DNA of 34,871 nt from Elusimicrobiota bacterium (GCA_012517235.1 JAAYVI010000073.1:1-34871); one strand, 5' to 3'; numbered from the stretch's first letter, positions 24,975 to 33,533 are shown. The notes: a model not told the origin generated them from the letters alone. A program made the numbers and translations.

Positions 24975-27821
24975 ATGGACTACGAACATTTGAAAATAGA
25001 ATCGAAATGGCGAAAATACTGGGCTGATAATAAAATTTTCAAAACCGAAAACGGCGGAAATAAACCGAAATATTACATATTGGATATGTTTCCTTATCCC
25101 TCCGGAGCCGGACTGCACGTAGGACATCCTTTAGGATATATAGCTTCCGACATTTATGCCAGATATAAAATGCTTAAAGGATTTAACGTACTTCATCCCA
25201 TGGGATACGACGCATTCGGTCTTCCGGCAGAACAATATGCGGTAGAAACAGGTCAGCACCCCGCGGTTACCACCGATAAAAATATAAAAAGATATAGAGA
25301 GCAAATGGATTTGTTCGGCTTTTCTTACGATTGGGATAGAGAGTTTAGAACTTCCGACCCCGATTATTACAAGTGGACCCAGTGGGTATTTATAAAGCTT
25401 TTTCATCATTATTACGATATTAATGCGGGTAAGGCCAAACCGATAAAAGATTTAATTTCCCATTTTGAGAAAAACGGAACCAAAGATTTGCCGGCATTTT
25501 CTTCTTTTGAAGGAAATTTTACCGCTCAAGATTGGATTTCGAAATCCGAATCGGAAAAATCGGAAATATTAATGAATTTTAGATTGGCATATTTGGCCGA
25601 GACATCGGTTAATTGGTGTCCCGCTTTGGGAACCGTTTTGGCCAACGACGAAGTAAGCGACGGATTTAGCGTGCGGGGCGGTCATCCCGTAGAAAGAAAA
25701 AAAATGAAACAATGGTCTTTGAGAATAACGGCTTATGCCGACAGATTATTGGAAGGTCTGGATAGAATAGATTGGCCTGAAAATGTCAAAGAAATGCAGA
25801 GAAATTGGATAGGCAAAAGCAAAGGAACTATTTTGCGTTTCGAATTGGAAGAGCATAAAGGAAAATATTTGGAGATTTTTACTACCAGACCGGATACGGT
25901 TTTCGGCGTAACATTTATGTCGGTGGCTCCGGATCATAAATATTTGGATATTTTGTCAAAACCGAATTTAAAATCGGAAGTTCTGAAATACGCGCAGGCG
26001 GCAAAGAATAAAAGCGAACTTGAAATAATAGCATCGGCAAAAACTCCGAGCGGTGTTTTTACCGGTTCTTATGCTATAAATCCTTTTAACGGGGAAAAAG
26101 TTCCCGTTTGGGTAGCCGATTATGTAATAGGAGGATACGGGACCGGCGCGGTAATGGCCGTTCCCGCTCACGATTCGAGAGATTATGCTTTTGCAAAATA
26201 TTTTAATCTTCCGATTAAAGAAGTCATAAAAGGCGGAGACATTTCTAAGGAAGCTTACGAATCCAAAGAAGGAATTTGCGTAAACAGCGGCTTTATAAAC
26301 GGACTTTCTCCTATTGAAGCGGCTGAAAAAGTTTCCGATTATGCGCAGGAAAAAGGTTTCGGAAAAAGAAAAATAAACTATAGATTAAGAGACGCTATTT
26401 TCAGCAGACAAAGGTATTGGGGCGAGCCTTTTCCCGTATACTATAAAAAAGGAATTCCTTTTACTTTGGACGAATCCGAATTACCTTTGAAACTTCCGGA
26501 AATAGACAAATATCAGCCTACCGAAACAGGCGAGCCGCCTTTGGCGAGAGCTAAAAATTGGACCAGCAAAGAAGGATATCCTTTGGAAACTTCCACTATG
26601 CCTGGTTTTGCGGGTTCAAGCGGTTATTATTTGAGATATATGGACCCTAAAAACGATAAAGAATATTTTTCCAGAGAAGCCGTTAACTATTGGAAAAGCG
26701 TAGATTTTTATGTGGGCGGTTCGGAGCATGCCACGGGCCATTTGATATATGCGAGGTTCTGGAATAAATTCTTATACGATTTGGGGATGACTCCCGAGGA
26801 CGAACCGTTTAAAAAACTCTTTAATCAAGGCATGATACAGGGAAGAAGCAATTTCGTATACAGAGCCAAAGCCGAAAATTTAAAAAAGTTAAAAGAAATT
26901 TTGGCTTCGGCCGCGGACGCTTCTATCCTTTCCGAAATAGAAAATAGTGACGCCCCGGTTTTTGTGTCTAAAAATTTGCCGGGAGTAAAAGAATATTGCT
27001 TTCCGGTTCATGTGGACATAAACATAGTCGATAACGATGTTTTAGATTTGGAAGCTTTCAAAAAATGGCGTCCTGAATACAAAAACGCAAAGTTTATAAC
27101 AGAAAACGGAAAATATATATGCGGATGGGAAGTGGAAAAAATGTCCAAATCCAAGTATAATGTGCAAAATCCCGACGATTTGATAGAAAAATACGGCGCC
27201 GACACTTTAAGAATGTATGAAATGTTTTTGGGGCCGGTAGAACAATCTAAGCCTTGGGATATTAAAGGCATAGAAGGCGTTCACAGATTTTTAAAAAAAT
27301 TTTGGAAATTATTTTTTAACGAGAAAGGAGAATTTTCACTTTCCGATCAAGAAGCTACTCAAGAAGAGTTAAAAATACTTCATAAAACAATCAAAAAGGT
27401 TTCCGATGACATAGAAAGATTTTCTTTAAATACATGCGTAAGCGCTTTTATGATATGCGTAAACGAATTAACCGAAATAAAATGTTCAAAAAAATCCGTT
27501 TTAGAACCTTTGATAATAGCCATATCTCCTTTTGCCCCTCATATGGCGGAAGAATTATGGGCTATGTCCGGAAACAAAAGTTCGGTTTCAAAAGCGGCTT
27601 TTCCTGTTTACGACGAAAAGTATTTGGCTGAAAATAAAATAAAATACCCCGTATCATTTAACGGAAAAACAAGATTTTTTCTCGAAGCCGATGCCTCGGC
27701 CGATAAAGCGGAATTGGAAAATTCCGTAATATCCTCTCCGGAAGCTCAAAAATGGCTTAAAGGCGAAAAGCCCAAAAAAATAATAGTGGTGCCGGGCAGA
27801 ATAATAAACGTTGTTATATAG
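24975..27821 (+). CDS. leuS: Leucyl-tRNA synthetase
   Basis: 948 residues from ATG 24975, chosen over TTG 24951 because GGAAGG is correctly spaced and [16 protein letters not shown] is a normal LeuRS N-terminus. Class I signatures: [16 protein letters not shown] (HIGH equivalent HVGH) and KMSKSKYN. The CP1 editing domain has [18 protein letters not shown] and [15 protein letters not shown]. It charges tRNA-Leu with leucine and ATP in the cytoplasm and hydrolyses mischarged products. The long stretch between the second half of the Rossmann fold and KMSKS probably includes a leucine-specific insertion. Single housekeeping gene, divergent from the outer-membrane-like gene. Confidence 0.98.
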   Translation: MDYEHLKIESKWRKYWADNKIFKTENGGNKPKYYILDMFPYPSGAGLHVGHPLGYIASDIYARYKMLKGFNVLHPMGYDAFGLPAEQYAVETGQHPAVTTDKNIKRYREQMDLFGFSYDWDREFRTSDPDYYKWTQWVFIKLFHHYYDINAGKAKPIKDLISHFEKNGTKDLPAFSSFEGNFTAQDWISKSESEKSEILMNFRLAYLAETSVNWCPALGTVLANDEVSDGFSVRGGHPVERKKMKQWSLRITAYADRLLEGLDRIDWPENVKEMQRNWIGKSKGTILRFELEEHKGKYLEIFTTRPDTVFGVTFMSVAPDHKYLDILSKPNLKSEVLKYAQAAKNKSELEIIASAKTPSGVFTGSYAINPFNGEKVPVWVADYVIGGYGTGAVMAVPAHDSRDYAFAKYFNLPIKEVIKGGDISKEAYESKEGICVNSGFINGLSPIEAAEKVSDYAQEKGFGKRKINYRLRDAIFSRQRYWGEPFPVYYKKGIPFTLDESELPLKLPEIDKYQPTETGEPPLARAKNWTSKEGYPLETSTMPGFAGSSGYYLRYMDPKNDKEYFSREAVNYWKSVDFYVGGSEHATGHLIYARFWNKFLYDLGMTPEDEPFKKLFNQGMIQGRSNFVYRAKAENLKKLKEILASAADASILSEIENSDAPVFVSKNLPGVKEYCFPVHVDINIVDNDVLDLEAFKKWRPEYKNAKFITENGKYICGWEVEKMSKSKYNVQNPDDLIEKYGADTLRMYEMFLGPVEQSKPWDIKGIEGVHRFLKKFWKLFFNEKGEFSLSDQEATQEELKILHKTIKKVSDDIERFSLNTCVSAFMICVNELTEIKCSKKSVLEPLIIAISPFAPHMAEELWAMSGNKSSVSKAAFPVYDEKYLAENKIKYPVSFNGKTRFFLEADASADKAELENSVISSPEAQKWLKGEKPKKIIVVPGRIINVVI

Positions 27822-27838
27822 GTGTCAGGCACTGTTAA
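27821..27838. repeat. Possible REP-like motif directly after leuS
   Basis: GGTGTCAGGCACTGTTAA begins at the last base of the leuS stop. The core GTGCCTGACAC (reverse strand) recalls palindromic REP-type units I have seen in other bacteria. Only one copy was noticed here, so this is tentative. Confidence 0.25.
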
Positions 27839-27901
27839 TAAAAAAAATCGACAAAATAAAGATAAAATAAAATATCCTTATATTTAATGTAGGTCTATAG
27901 T

Positions 27902-27918
27902 CCTATGTGCGCAATAGG
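27902..27918 (+). other. Small hairpin upstream of the MBL-gene leader
   Basis: CCTAT (27902-27906) and ATAGG (27914-27918) enclose a TGCGCA palindrome. It could be an operator or the 5' part of the structured leader. Confidence 0.3.
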
Positions 27919-27968
27919 TCTTTTGGCACTTGAGGGTTTGATATTAGTCAAGTAAAGTATCTTTGCAT

Positions 27969-28057
27969 CCTTGTAATCTCCGGAATCGGCCGGAGAGCAT
28001 CCACCTTCGGACCTTAATCCGAAGTCACCAAGGTAAGGCGGCTAAGGAAACCGGAGG
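27969..28057 (+). promoter_or_regulatory. Structured leader (candidate riboswitch or attenuator) of the MBL gene
   Basis: A three-way-junction-like fold is visible. The outer stem is CCTTG (27969-27973) with CAAGG (28029-28033). Hairpin 1 is TCTCCGG (27977-27983) with CCGGAGA (27990-27996). Hairpin 2 is CTTCGGA (28005-28011) with TCCGAAG (28018-28024). The ribosome site CCGGAGG (28051-28057) repeats the right arm of hairpin 1, so the left arm could pair with either. This would allow a switch between an open and a sequestered Shine-Dalgarno. I could not match it to any riboswitch class I know. Confidence 0.5.
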
Positions 28058-28062
28058 CGGAT

Positions 28063-29076
28063 ATGAATATTCCCTCGAAAGTAAAAAACCTTTTTTTGGC
28101 CTTATCTTTTCTTTATATAAACAATTCTTTTTCTCAAGGTAAAATTTTAGATTTTGACGGAAGCGGATTTTCATCTTTTTCTTTTTCAAATAATTTAAAA
28201 GAGACATCTTTGCCTGTTCCTTATTCTCCGTCTTATGAAAATGAAGATTCTTCTCAAACTCAAAGAGGAAGCTGCGAATTTCAAGTGTATTTCATAGACG
28301 TAGGACAAGGCGACGCGGAATTTATCCGTCTTCCTAACTGTAAAACGGTTTTAATAGACGGAGGTCCTTCGGCCTCTTCTTCTTCAAAGCTTTCAAAATT
28401 CTTAACCGAACATAAAATTACCTCCCTGGATTATGTGGTTCTTACTCATCCTCATACCGATCATTTCAGAGGTCTTCAATATGTTTTTGATAATCTTTCC
28501 GTATCTAATTTTTACGATACCAGGATAGATAATCCCGAATCTTCTACACTCCAAAAATTCAGGCAAACGGTTTTGTCCGAGCCGGGAATAAATATTTTTT
28601 ATCCTTTCGAAGGAGAAGAGTTTCAATGGGATTCTCAGGTAAAGGTAAAAGTTTTGCATTCTTGTCCGAATTATTCTCAAAGCAGTCAGGGGGAAATACT
28701 TAATAATTGTTCCATAGTAATGAAAATTTCTTATCAAAATGTTTCCTTGCTTTTTATGGGCGACGCCCAAGGGGAAACCGAAAGCTATATCGCCGATAAA
28801 TACGGTTCTCAGCTTCGTTCCGATGTTTTGAAAGTCGGACATCACGGTAGCCCTACGTCTTCTTCGGAAAAGTTTCTTTCTTACGTGTCTCCCAAACTTG
28901 CCTATGTGGAAGTAGGGAAAAACAGCTACGGCCATCCGTCCGACGCCACATTGAGCCGTATAGAATCTTTCGGAGCAAGGGTTTTTAGAAGCGATAGGGA
29001 CGGCACGTCTCTTTTTATTCCCGGAGACAAAATATTTTACTGTCAATACCCGCAGACTTCGGAAAATGGTAGGTAA
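28063..29076 (+). CDS. Secreted ComEC-type metallo-beta-lactamase-fold hydrolase
   Basis: 337 residues with a Sec signal (about 1-25, ending NSFSQG) and a Ser-rich linker. From about residue 75 it has the metallo-beta-lactamase fold of the ComEC C-terminal type: FIDVGQGDAEFIRLP, LIDGGPS, VLTHPHTDHFRG (the HxHxDH zinc site), LLFMGDAQGE, LKVGHHGS and YGHPSDATLSRI. The ComEC channel domains are absent, so this is a free-standing exported hydrolase. Nuclease or phosphodiesterase activity is known for relatives, but the substrate here is unknown. GGAGG lies 5 nt before the ATG, inside a structured leader. Confidence 0.9.
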   Translation: MNIPSKVKNLFLALSFLYINNSFSQGKILDFDGSGFSSFSFSNNLKETSLPVPYSPSYENEDSSQTQRGSCEFQVYFIDVGQGDAEFIRLPNCKTVLIDGGPSASSSSKLSKFLTEHKITSLDYVVLTHPHTDHFRGLQYVFDNLSVSNFYDTRIDNPESSTLQKFRQTVLSEPGINIFYPFEGEEFQWDSQVKVKVLHSCPNYSQSSQGEILNNCSIVMKISYQNVSLLFMGDAQGETESYIADKYGSQLRSDVLKVGHHGSPTSSSEKFLSYVSPKLAYVEVGKNSYGHPSDATLSRIESFGARVFRSDRDGTSLFIPGDKIFYCQYPQTSENGR

Positions 29077-29088
29077 ATAATATTTTTT

Positions 29089-29173
29089 AATGTTTTTAAT
29101 CATATCCGTATTAAAATCATAGCATGTGTTCGCGACAACGTCTTGTCGCGAAAAAAAGTATTAAAAAAACATT
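29089..29173. repeat. Nested inverted-repeat element with perfect 10-bp hairpin
   Basis: Inner hairpin: TTCGCGACAA (29129-29138), loop CGTC, TTGTCGCGAA (29143-29152). Outer arms: AATGTTTTTAAT (29089-29100) and ATTAAAAAAACATT (29160-29173), which pair with two extra A. There is no T-tract on the 3' side in either orientation, so it is not a standard terminator. It is GC-rich against its surroundings and may be a dispersed palindromic repeat or operator. Confidence 0.5.
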
Positions 29174-29239
29174 TTTATCTTTTGTCGAGGTTCATATTTT
29201 GTAAAATTTATTAATAGAATTTATTTTACGGATAAGCAG

Positions 29240-30820
29240 ATGCTTTCAAAAATTAGATTTTTTCTTAAAAAAGAAGTCGATGCGGATTTGTTCTCTTTAT
29301 TTTATTCTTTATTTAATTTGATTTATAATATTCCTCTTTTTATATTTGCGGCTAAAAATTTGGATTTTCATTCTTACGGAGGATATGCTTCTTTCATAGG
29401 ACTTTTTTTAGCTCAGATATCTTTCGTATATATTTTTTTAACCGTATTTTCTTTTATTCCGTCTCTTCTTAAAATTATTTCGTCGATTTTATTTTTGTCT
29501 AATTCCGTAGCTTTATATTTCGTATGCGAATATAATGCCGTTTTGGATAAAACTATGATGGGAAATGTTTTCAATACTAATACCGGAGAGGCGGGGGAAT
29601 TGATAGGATATAAGTTTTTTATTTATATATTTTTTCTCGGAATAATCCCTTCATTATCGGTTCTCGCTTTAAATATCAAGAAAACTTCCGTAATAAGAAA
29701 AATTTATTTGCTGATCTCTATAGTATTGGCGATATCAGTTTTTGCTTATCTTAATTCCAAAACATGGCTTTGGTTTGACAAAAATTCTAAGAAAATAGGC
29801 GGTCTTACTATGCCCTTTTCTTATATCGGAAATACAATGAGATATTTTTCCGAGAAAGCGGCTTTGAATAAAGTTCCGGTAAAACTTCCGGACGCATCTT
29901 TTGAAAACAAAGATAAGACTACGGTTATTTTAGTAATAGGAGAATCGGCGAGATCTTCCAATTTCTCTCTATACGGATATCCGAGAATAACAAACGCTTA
30001 TTTAAAAAACGATTCGGTTGTGGCTTTGCCTAATGCTCGTTCTTTATCCACTTATACCACCGAATCGGTCGCTTTTATGCTTTCTCATTTGGGAAGCCAA
30101 AAAACTAAAATTTTTTACGAGCCGCTGCCTTCTTATCTGCAAAGACAAGGTATAAATGTCTTTTGGTTTAGCAATAATTGGGGAGAACCTAAACTTGACG
30201 TTTCTTATTATAAAAAAGCCTCTAAACTGAGAGAAGAATGCGGTGCCGCTTGCGGGAATCAAAATTATGACTCTCTAATGATTCGCGGTTTAAAAGAAGA
30301 GTTAAATAAAAATCAAAGTTCCGATAATTTTATGGTTTTTCATTTGACGGGCAGTCACGGCCCTTTATATTCTTCAAAATATCCCGCGGAATTCGAAGTT
30401 TTTAAGCCCGCTTGCAAATCGGTAGATTTGCAGAAATGTTCTTCTCAGGAACTTATTAACGCATATGATAATACCATACTTTATACGGATTATTTCCTCC
30501 ATGAGGTAATCTCTTTTCTCCGCTCTATCAAAAAAATGTCTTCCGTTATGATTTATATCTCGGATCACGGAGAATCTTTGGGAGAATACGGATTTTATCT
30601 GCACGGCGCTCCTTATTCAATGGCCCCCGATTTCCAAAAAAATATTCCGTTTATAGTATGGATGTCCGACGAGTTTAAAAAAAGAAGAAAAATTTCCGAT
30701 TCGGATTTTAAAGAAATAAAAAATCTTTCTCAAGATAATATTTTTCATTCGGTTATGGGCGCTTTTTTGATGAAAAGCCCGGTTTATGAAAAATCCAAAG
30801 ATATTTTCGCAAAAAGGTGA
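29240..30820 (+). CDS. EptA-like phosphoethanolamine transferase
   Basis: 526 residues. About five N-terminal membrane segments (within 15-172) are followed by an extracytoplasmic alkaline-phosphatase/sulfatase-fold domain. The metal and nucleophile region is VILVIGESARSSNFSLYGYP (E235) and STYTTESVAFML (Thr nucleophile within 271-276). HLTGSHGPLYSSKYP, then a Cys-bearing segment, and YISDHGESLGEYGFYLHGAP complete the family pattern. EptA-type enzymes move phosphoethanolamine from phosphatidylethanolamine to lipid A, lowering surface charge. The usual SVPC after the nucleophile is SVAF here, so one conserved Cys is lost. Its stop lies 6 nt before the PAP2 ATG, implying one operon. Confidence 0.88.
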   Translation: MLSKIRFFLKKEVDADLFSLFYSLFNLIYNIPLFIFAAKNLDFHSYGGYASFIGLFLAQISFVYIFLTVFSFIPSLLKIISSILFLSNSVALYFVCEYNAVLDKTMMGNVFNTNTGEAGELIGYKFFIYIFFLGIIPSLSVLALNIKKTSVIRKIYLLISIVLAISVFAYLNSKTWLWFDKNSKKIGGLTMPFSYIGNTMRYFSEKAALNKVPVKLPDASFENKDKTTVILVIGESARSSNFSLYGYPRITNAYLKNDSVVALPNARSLSTYTTESVAFMLSHLGSQKTKIFYEPLPSYLQRQGINVFWFSNNWGEPKLDVSYYKKASKLREECGAACGNQNYDSLMIRGLKEELNKNQSSDNFMVFHLTGSHGPLYSSKYPAEFEVFKPACKSVDLQKCSSQELINAYDNTILYTDYFLHEVISFLRSIKKMSSVMIYISDHGESLGEYGFYLHGAPYSMAPDFQKNIPFIVWMSDEFKKRRKISDSDFKEIKNLSQDNIFHSVMGAFLMKSPVYEKSKDIFAKR

Positions 30821-30825
30821 TTACT

Positions 30826-31416
30826 ATGATAAAAGATTTGTTTAAAAGAGCATGTACCGAAGTATGTTTGCCGAAGAAAATGCTTTATTGTTTTATCCCT
30901 ATTTGTATTATTATGATGTTTTATCCTTCCGATATGAAATATTATCAATCGAGAGAGAAAAATAAGGGGATTTTCGTATATTCGATAGAACATTACGTAA
31001 GATATGTAAATACCGCGGCTCAAGCTATTTTACCGATAGTTTACAGAGATCCTATCGGCATAGCTCAGGCTTGTATGGTCGGAGCTTCGACTACTATTGC
31101 GGTTCACTCTTTAAAAAGAATATTCGATAAAATAACTATTTTCGGAACCAGACTGGGGGAGAGGCCTTATAATAAAAACAGTTCTCATAATGTACCTTCC
31201 GGACATTGCGCGATGGCTTCTTCGGCAATGTATTTCGTATATAGAAGATACGGATGTAAGCATCTATATTATCTTTTGCCTATCACCGCTTTGACAATGT
31301 ATGCGAGATTCGCATTAAAAGCTCATACCGTTTCCGCCATAGCGTCGGGATGTTTGGTGGGAATAATAGCGGCGGCTTTCTTTACTTCCGAATATTTTTC
31401 AAAAAATAAGAAATAA
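30826..31416 (+). CDS. PAP2-family membrane phosphatase-like protein
   Basis: 196 residues from ATG 30826; a GTG at 30817 overlapping the upstream stop is the alternative, but AAGG is better placed for the ATG. PAP2 motifs: RLGERPYN (about 109-116), NVPSGHCAM (PSGH 124-127) and RFALKAHTVSA (R161, H167). The third motif normally continues to an Asp (HxxxD); here that position is Ala171, which may weaken catalysis. About five membrane segments. Following the EptA-like gene, it probably acts on lipid A phosphates or undecaprenyl pyrophosphate. Adjacency suggests that the pair remodels lipid A, which is inference. Confidence 0.82.
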   Translation: MIKDLFKRACTEVCLPKKMLYCFIPICIIMMFYPSDMKYYQSREKNKGIFVYSIEHYVRYVNTAAQAILPIVYRDPIGIAQACMVGASTTIAVHSLKRIFDKITIFGTRLGERPYNKNSSHNVPSGHCAMASSAMYFVYRRYGCKHLYYLLPITALTMYARFALKAHTVSAIASGCLVGIIAAAFFTSEYFSKNKK

Positions 31417-31441
31417 AAAACCCCGCTTTAAGCGGGGTTTT
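31417..31441. terminator. Bidirectional intrinsic terminator
   Basis: AAAAA, CCCCGCTT, T, AAGCGGGG, TTTT: a strong GC stem flanked by an A-tract and a T-tract, so it works in both directions. It separates the convergent PAP2 (plus) and ferritin (minus) genes. Confidence 0.93.
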
Positions 31442-31457
31442 AGAAAGATATATGCTA

Positions 31458-31952
31458 TTACTCTTTTCTTTTTGCCAGATGTCTGTCTATATACATAAGG
31501 CTTCCGCGCGATTCGCCTATCATTTTTAGCTGCTGGACTACCGCGTCTGTTTGCGCTTCTTCTTCTACCTGCTCGCTTACAAACCAATTTAGAAGCTGAA
31601 CGGCCGCATAGTCTTTCTCCGCCAAAGCTGCTTCCATCATTTTGTTTATTTCTTTGCTTACGGCTATTTCGTGATCCAATGCCGATTGAAAAACATCAAG
31701 AGCATTTTTATAATTCGCCGGAGGCTGCGGTACTTGGGAAACTTTAATATTTCCTCTCCTTTCTTTTAGATGATTATAGAATTTCAAGGCATGCTTTCTT
31801 TCTTCTTCGGCTTGAACTTCCATCCAGGAAGCAAAGCCCGGCAGATTTTGATTTTCAAACCATGCCGCCATCGCCATATACAAATGAGAGTTATAAAACT
31901 CCGCGTTCATTTGCTTGTTTAACATCTCTTCCATTTTTTTGTTAGGTATCAT
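31458..31952 (-). CDS. ftn: Bacterial non-haem ferritin
   Basis: 164 residues, FtnA size. Ferroxidase-site residues lie in NAEFYNSHLYMAMAAWFE, then EEERKHALKFYNHL and a later EVEEEAQ-like segment (SEQVEEEAQTDAVVQQL). It forms 24-mer cages that oxidise and store iron in the cytoplasm. Its ATG overlaps the stop of the Fur-family gene (ATGA), and AGGAGG lies inside the end of that gene, so the two are translationally coupled. This suggests iron- or peroxide-responsive control of storage. No haem-ligand pattern of bacterioferritin was noticed. Confidence 0.95.
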   Translation of the reverse strand: MIPNKKMEEMLNKQMNAEFYNSHLYMAMAAWFENQNLPGFASWMEVQAEEERKHALKFYNHLKERRGNIKVSQVPQPPANYKNALDVFQSALDHEIAVSKEINKMMEAALAEKDYAAVQLLNWFVSEQVEEEAQTDAVVQQLKMIGESRGSLMYIDRHLAKRKE

Positions 31953-32353
31953 TTTTCCTCCTTTAATTTTTTGCCTATTATAACCAAATAGTAATCTTCC
32001 GTTTCGAAACCGGGAATACTAATCTTTTCCGGGAGTTTTGCTTTATCCCAAGGGATATCGTATATTTTTCCGGAGATTTTGTCTACAAAGTGATGATGGG
32101 GGGATATTACCGGGTCATAAATAAATCTTCCGCTTTTTATGGCTCTCTTTTTGGCAAGACCTTTCTTGGCCAATAGTTCCAATGTGTTATATACCGTAGC
32201 TCTGGAAATATAAGAAAACTTTTTTTGTATTTTTAAAAGCAGATCTTCCGCGGAGGGATGGTCGAAGCTTTCAAAAAATATTTCGGCTACGGCCAATCTC
32301 GTCATAGTGGGTCTTATTTTTTTGCTTTTAAGGGCTTCGGCTATTTTGTTCAT
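31949..32353 (-). CDS. Fur/PerR-family transcriptional regulator lacking cysteines
   Basis: 134 residues from ATG 32353; an ATG 15 nt upstream lies inside the -10 region and is rejected. The HTH reads RPTMTRLAVAEIFF and SRATVYNTLELLAKKGL, and the metal region SPHHHFVDKISGKIYD. The protein has no Cys at all, so it lacks the structural CxxC zinc sites of typical Fur and PerR. Metal or peroxide sensing must rest on His/Asp ligands. It is coupled to ferritin and probably controls it with itself. Its promoter is consensus with a palindrome in the spacer, and the mRNA is predicted leaderless. Confidence 0.92.
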   Translation of the reverse strand: MNKIAEALKSKKIRPTMTRLAVAEIFFESFDHPSAEDLLLKIQKKFSYISRATVYNTLELLAKKGLAKKRAIKSGRFIYDPVISPHHHFVDKISGKIYDIPWDKAKLPEKISIPGFETEDYYLVIIGKKLKEEK

Positions 32354-32359
32354 ATTTTT

Positions 32360-32388
32360 ATTATACATCTAAATTTAGACATTGTCAA
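32360..32388 (-). promoter_or_regulatory. Promoter and operator of the fur-family/ferritin operon
   Basis: On the minus strand TTGACA, 17 bp and TATAAT are fully consensus. The ATG follows 6 nt after the -10, with no Shine-Dalgarno. The spacer holds a perfect 12-bp palindrome, TCTAAATTTAGA (32368-32379), the likely autoregulatory Fur-family site. Confidence 0.88.
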
Positions 32389-32408
32389 TAGTTTTTGATA
32401 TATCGGAC

Positions 32409-32436
32409 TTGAAAATTACTTTAAATTGCGTATAAT
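32409..32436 (+). promoter_or_regulatory. Promoter of the M28 peptidase gene
   Basis: TTGAAA (32409-32414), 16 bp, TATAAT (32431-32436). ATG 32445 lies 8 nt later and has no ribosome site, so a leaderless mRNA is predicted. It is divergent from the fur-family promoter; the two -35 boxes are about 20 bp apart. Confidence 0.8.
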
Positions 32437-32444
32437 ATCGTAAT

Positions 32445-33533
32445 ATGATTAAAATTCTCTTTTTGGCTTTATTTTCTTTAAATTTAGCCTCTTTTTGTCA
32501 GGAGAATTATTATCTGTTAATCTCGAGAGACGAGGCTTTTATTTCGCAAATAAGCGAATTTTCCGATATAGTCTACGATTCGGGAAGAACCAGAGCGGTA
32601 AAACTTAAAAAACCTTTATCCGATATTCCATCGGATATTAAGGTATTTTTAAAACCGGTAAAAATAGGCGAGCTTTACAATGCTCCGGCGGATCATATTT
32701 CAAAAAAAGCTTTTAATAAAGAAATATCCGATTTGATTTCGACGATAAATCTTTCGACTTATAAGTCTTATGTCGAAAACATAACATACTCGGGCAAACG
32801 TAATACGGGGGGATTGGATCTATCTTCCGATTCGGGAAATAGAAAAACGGCCGATTTTATATGGGAAAAATTTTCTTCTTTCGGTTATAAAACGGAAAAA
32901 CATTGTTATAAAGACAGAAAAGCCGATAAGGAATGCAATATTATAGCCAGAACTAAGGGGAATTTTGAGAATAAAAGAAAAATAGTAATAGTAGGTCATT
33001 TTGATTCCGTCGGATATCAGGATGCCGGAGCCGACGATAATGCTTCGGGAGCCGCGGGCGTGCTGGAGTTGGCAAGAGTTTTTTCCCAATATAAAACGGA
33101 AAGAGAATTGATATTTGCCGCAGTTAACGGAGAAGAAAATTCCATAGCCGGCACATACGCTTTGATAAACAGATTTAAAGAGACCGGAGATTTGGGAAAA
33201 ATAGATTTTGCCGTAAATATGGATATGATAGCTTGGAATAAAGACGGAATAATAGAAATAGAAACAAACAAAGAGTTTAAGGCCAAAGCCGAAGAGGTCG
33301 CTTCTTTGGCAAAAACTTATACGTCTCTAAAACCTTATATTGCCATGCCGGCTTGGGGCAGCGATCATGTTCCTTTTTTGGAACAAGGAATTTTTTCATA
33401 TCTTTCCATAGAGCATTGGCAGGATCATAATCCGTGCTATCATAAGTCTTGCGATAAAATAGATTCCCTTAATTGGAATTATGCTCTGGAAATTTTAAAA
33501 CTTAACGCCGCGGTAATAGCGGAAAATAAATAA
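32445..33533 (+). CDS. Secreted M28-family zinc aminopeptidase
   Basis: 362 residues with a signal peptide (MIKILFLALFSLNLASFCQ). The catalytic domain (from about 150) shows the two-zinc M28 pattern: VGHFDSVGYQ, GADDNASGAAGVLELARVF, NGEENSIAGT, NMDMIAW and a final His in WQDHNPCYHKSCDKID. Such enzymes remove N-terminal amino acids from peptides outside the cell or in the periplasm. The N-terminal 130 residues may be a propeptide-like region. With the clostripain-type enzyme it suggests use of external protein. The gene ends 7 bp before the 3' end of the opposing tRNA gene. Confidence 0.92.
   Translation: MIKILFLALFSLNLASFCQENYYLLISRDEAFISQISEFSDIVYDSGRTRAVKLKKPLSDIPSDIKVFLKPVKIGELYNAPADHISKKAFNKEISDLISTINLSTYKSYVENITYSGKRNTGGLDLSSDSGNRKTADFIWEKFSSFGYKTEKHCYKDRKADKECNIIARTKGNFENKRKIVIVGHFDSVGYQDAGADDNASGAAGVLELARVFSQYKTERELIFAAVNGEENSIAGTYALINRFKETGDLGKIDFAVNMDMIAWNKDGIIEIETNKEFKAKAEEVASLAKTYTSLKPYIAMPAWGSDHVPFLEQGIFSYLSIEHWQDHNPCYHKSCDKIDSLNWNYALEILKLNAAVIAENK

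Noticed and set aside
27969-28062. c-di-GMP (GEMM) riboswitch as the identity of the structured leader
   Set aside because: The GCAAA core, the GNRA tetraloop with its receptor and the GGUAGGUAGC tail are not present.
28402-29103. Open frame of 233 codons on the minus strand over the metallo-beta-lactamase gene
   Set aside because: The plus-strand gene has a signal peptide, zinc-site motifs and GGAGG; the antisense frame shows no domain.
29129-29152. Hairpin as a rho-independent terminator for the metallo-beta-lactamase gene
   Set aside because: The stem is followed by an A-tract on the plus strand and has its T-tract on the wrong side on the minus strand.
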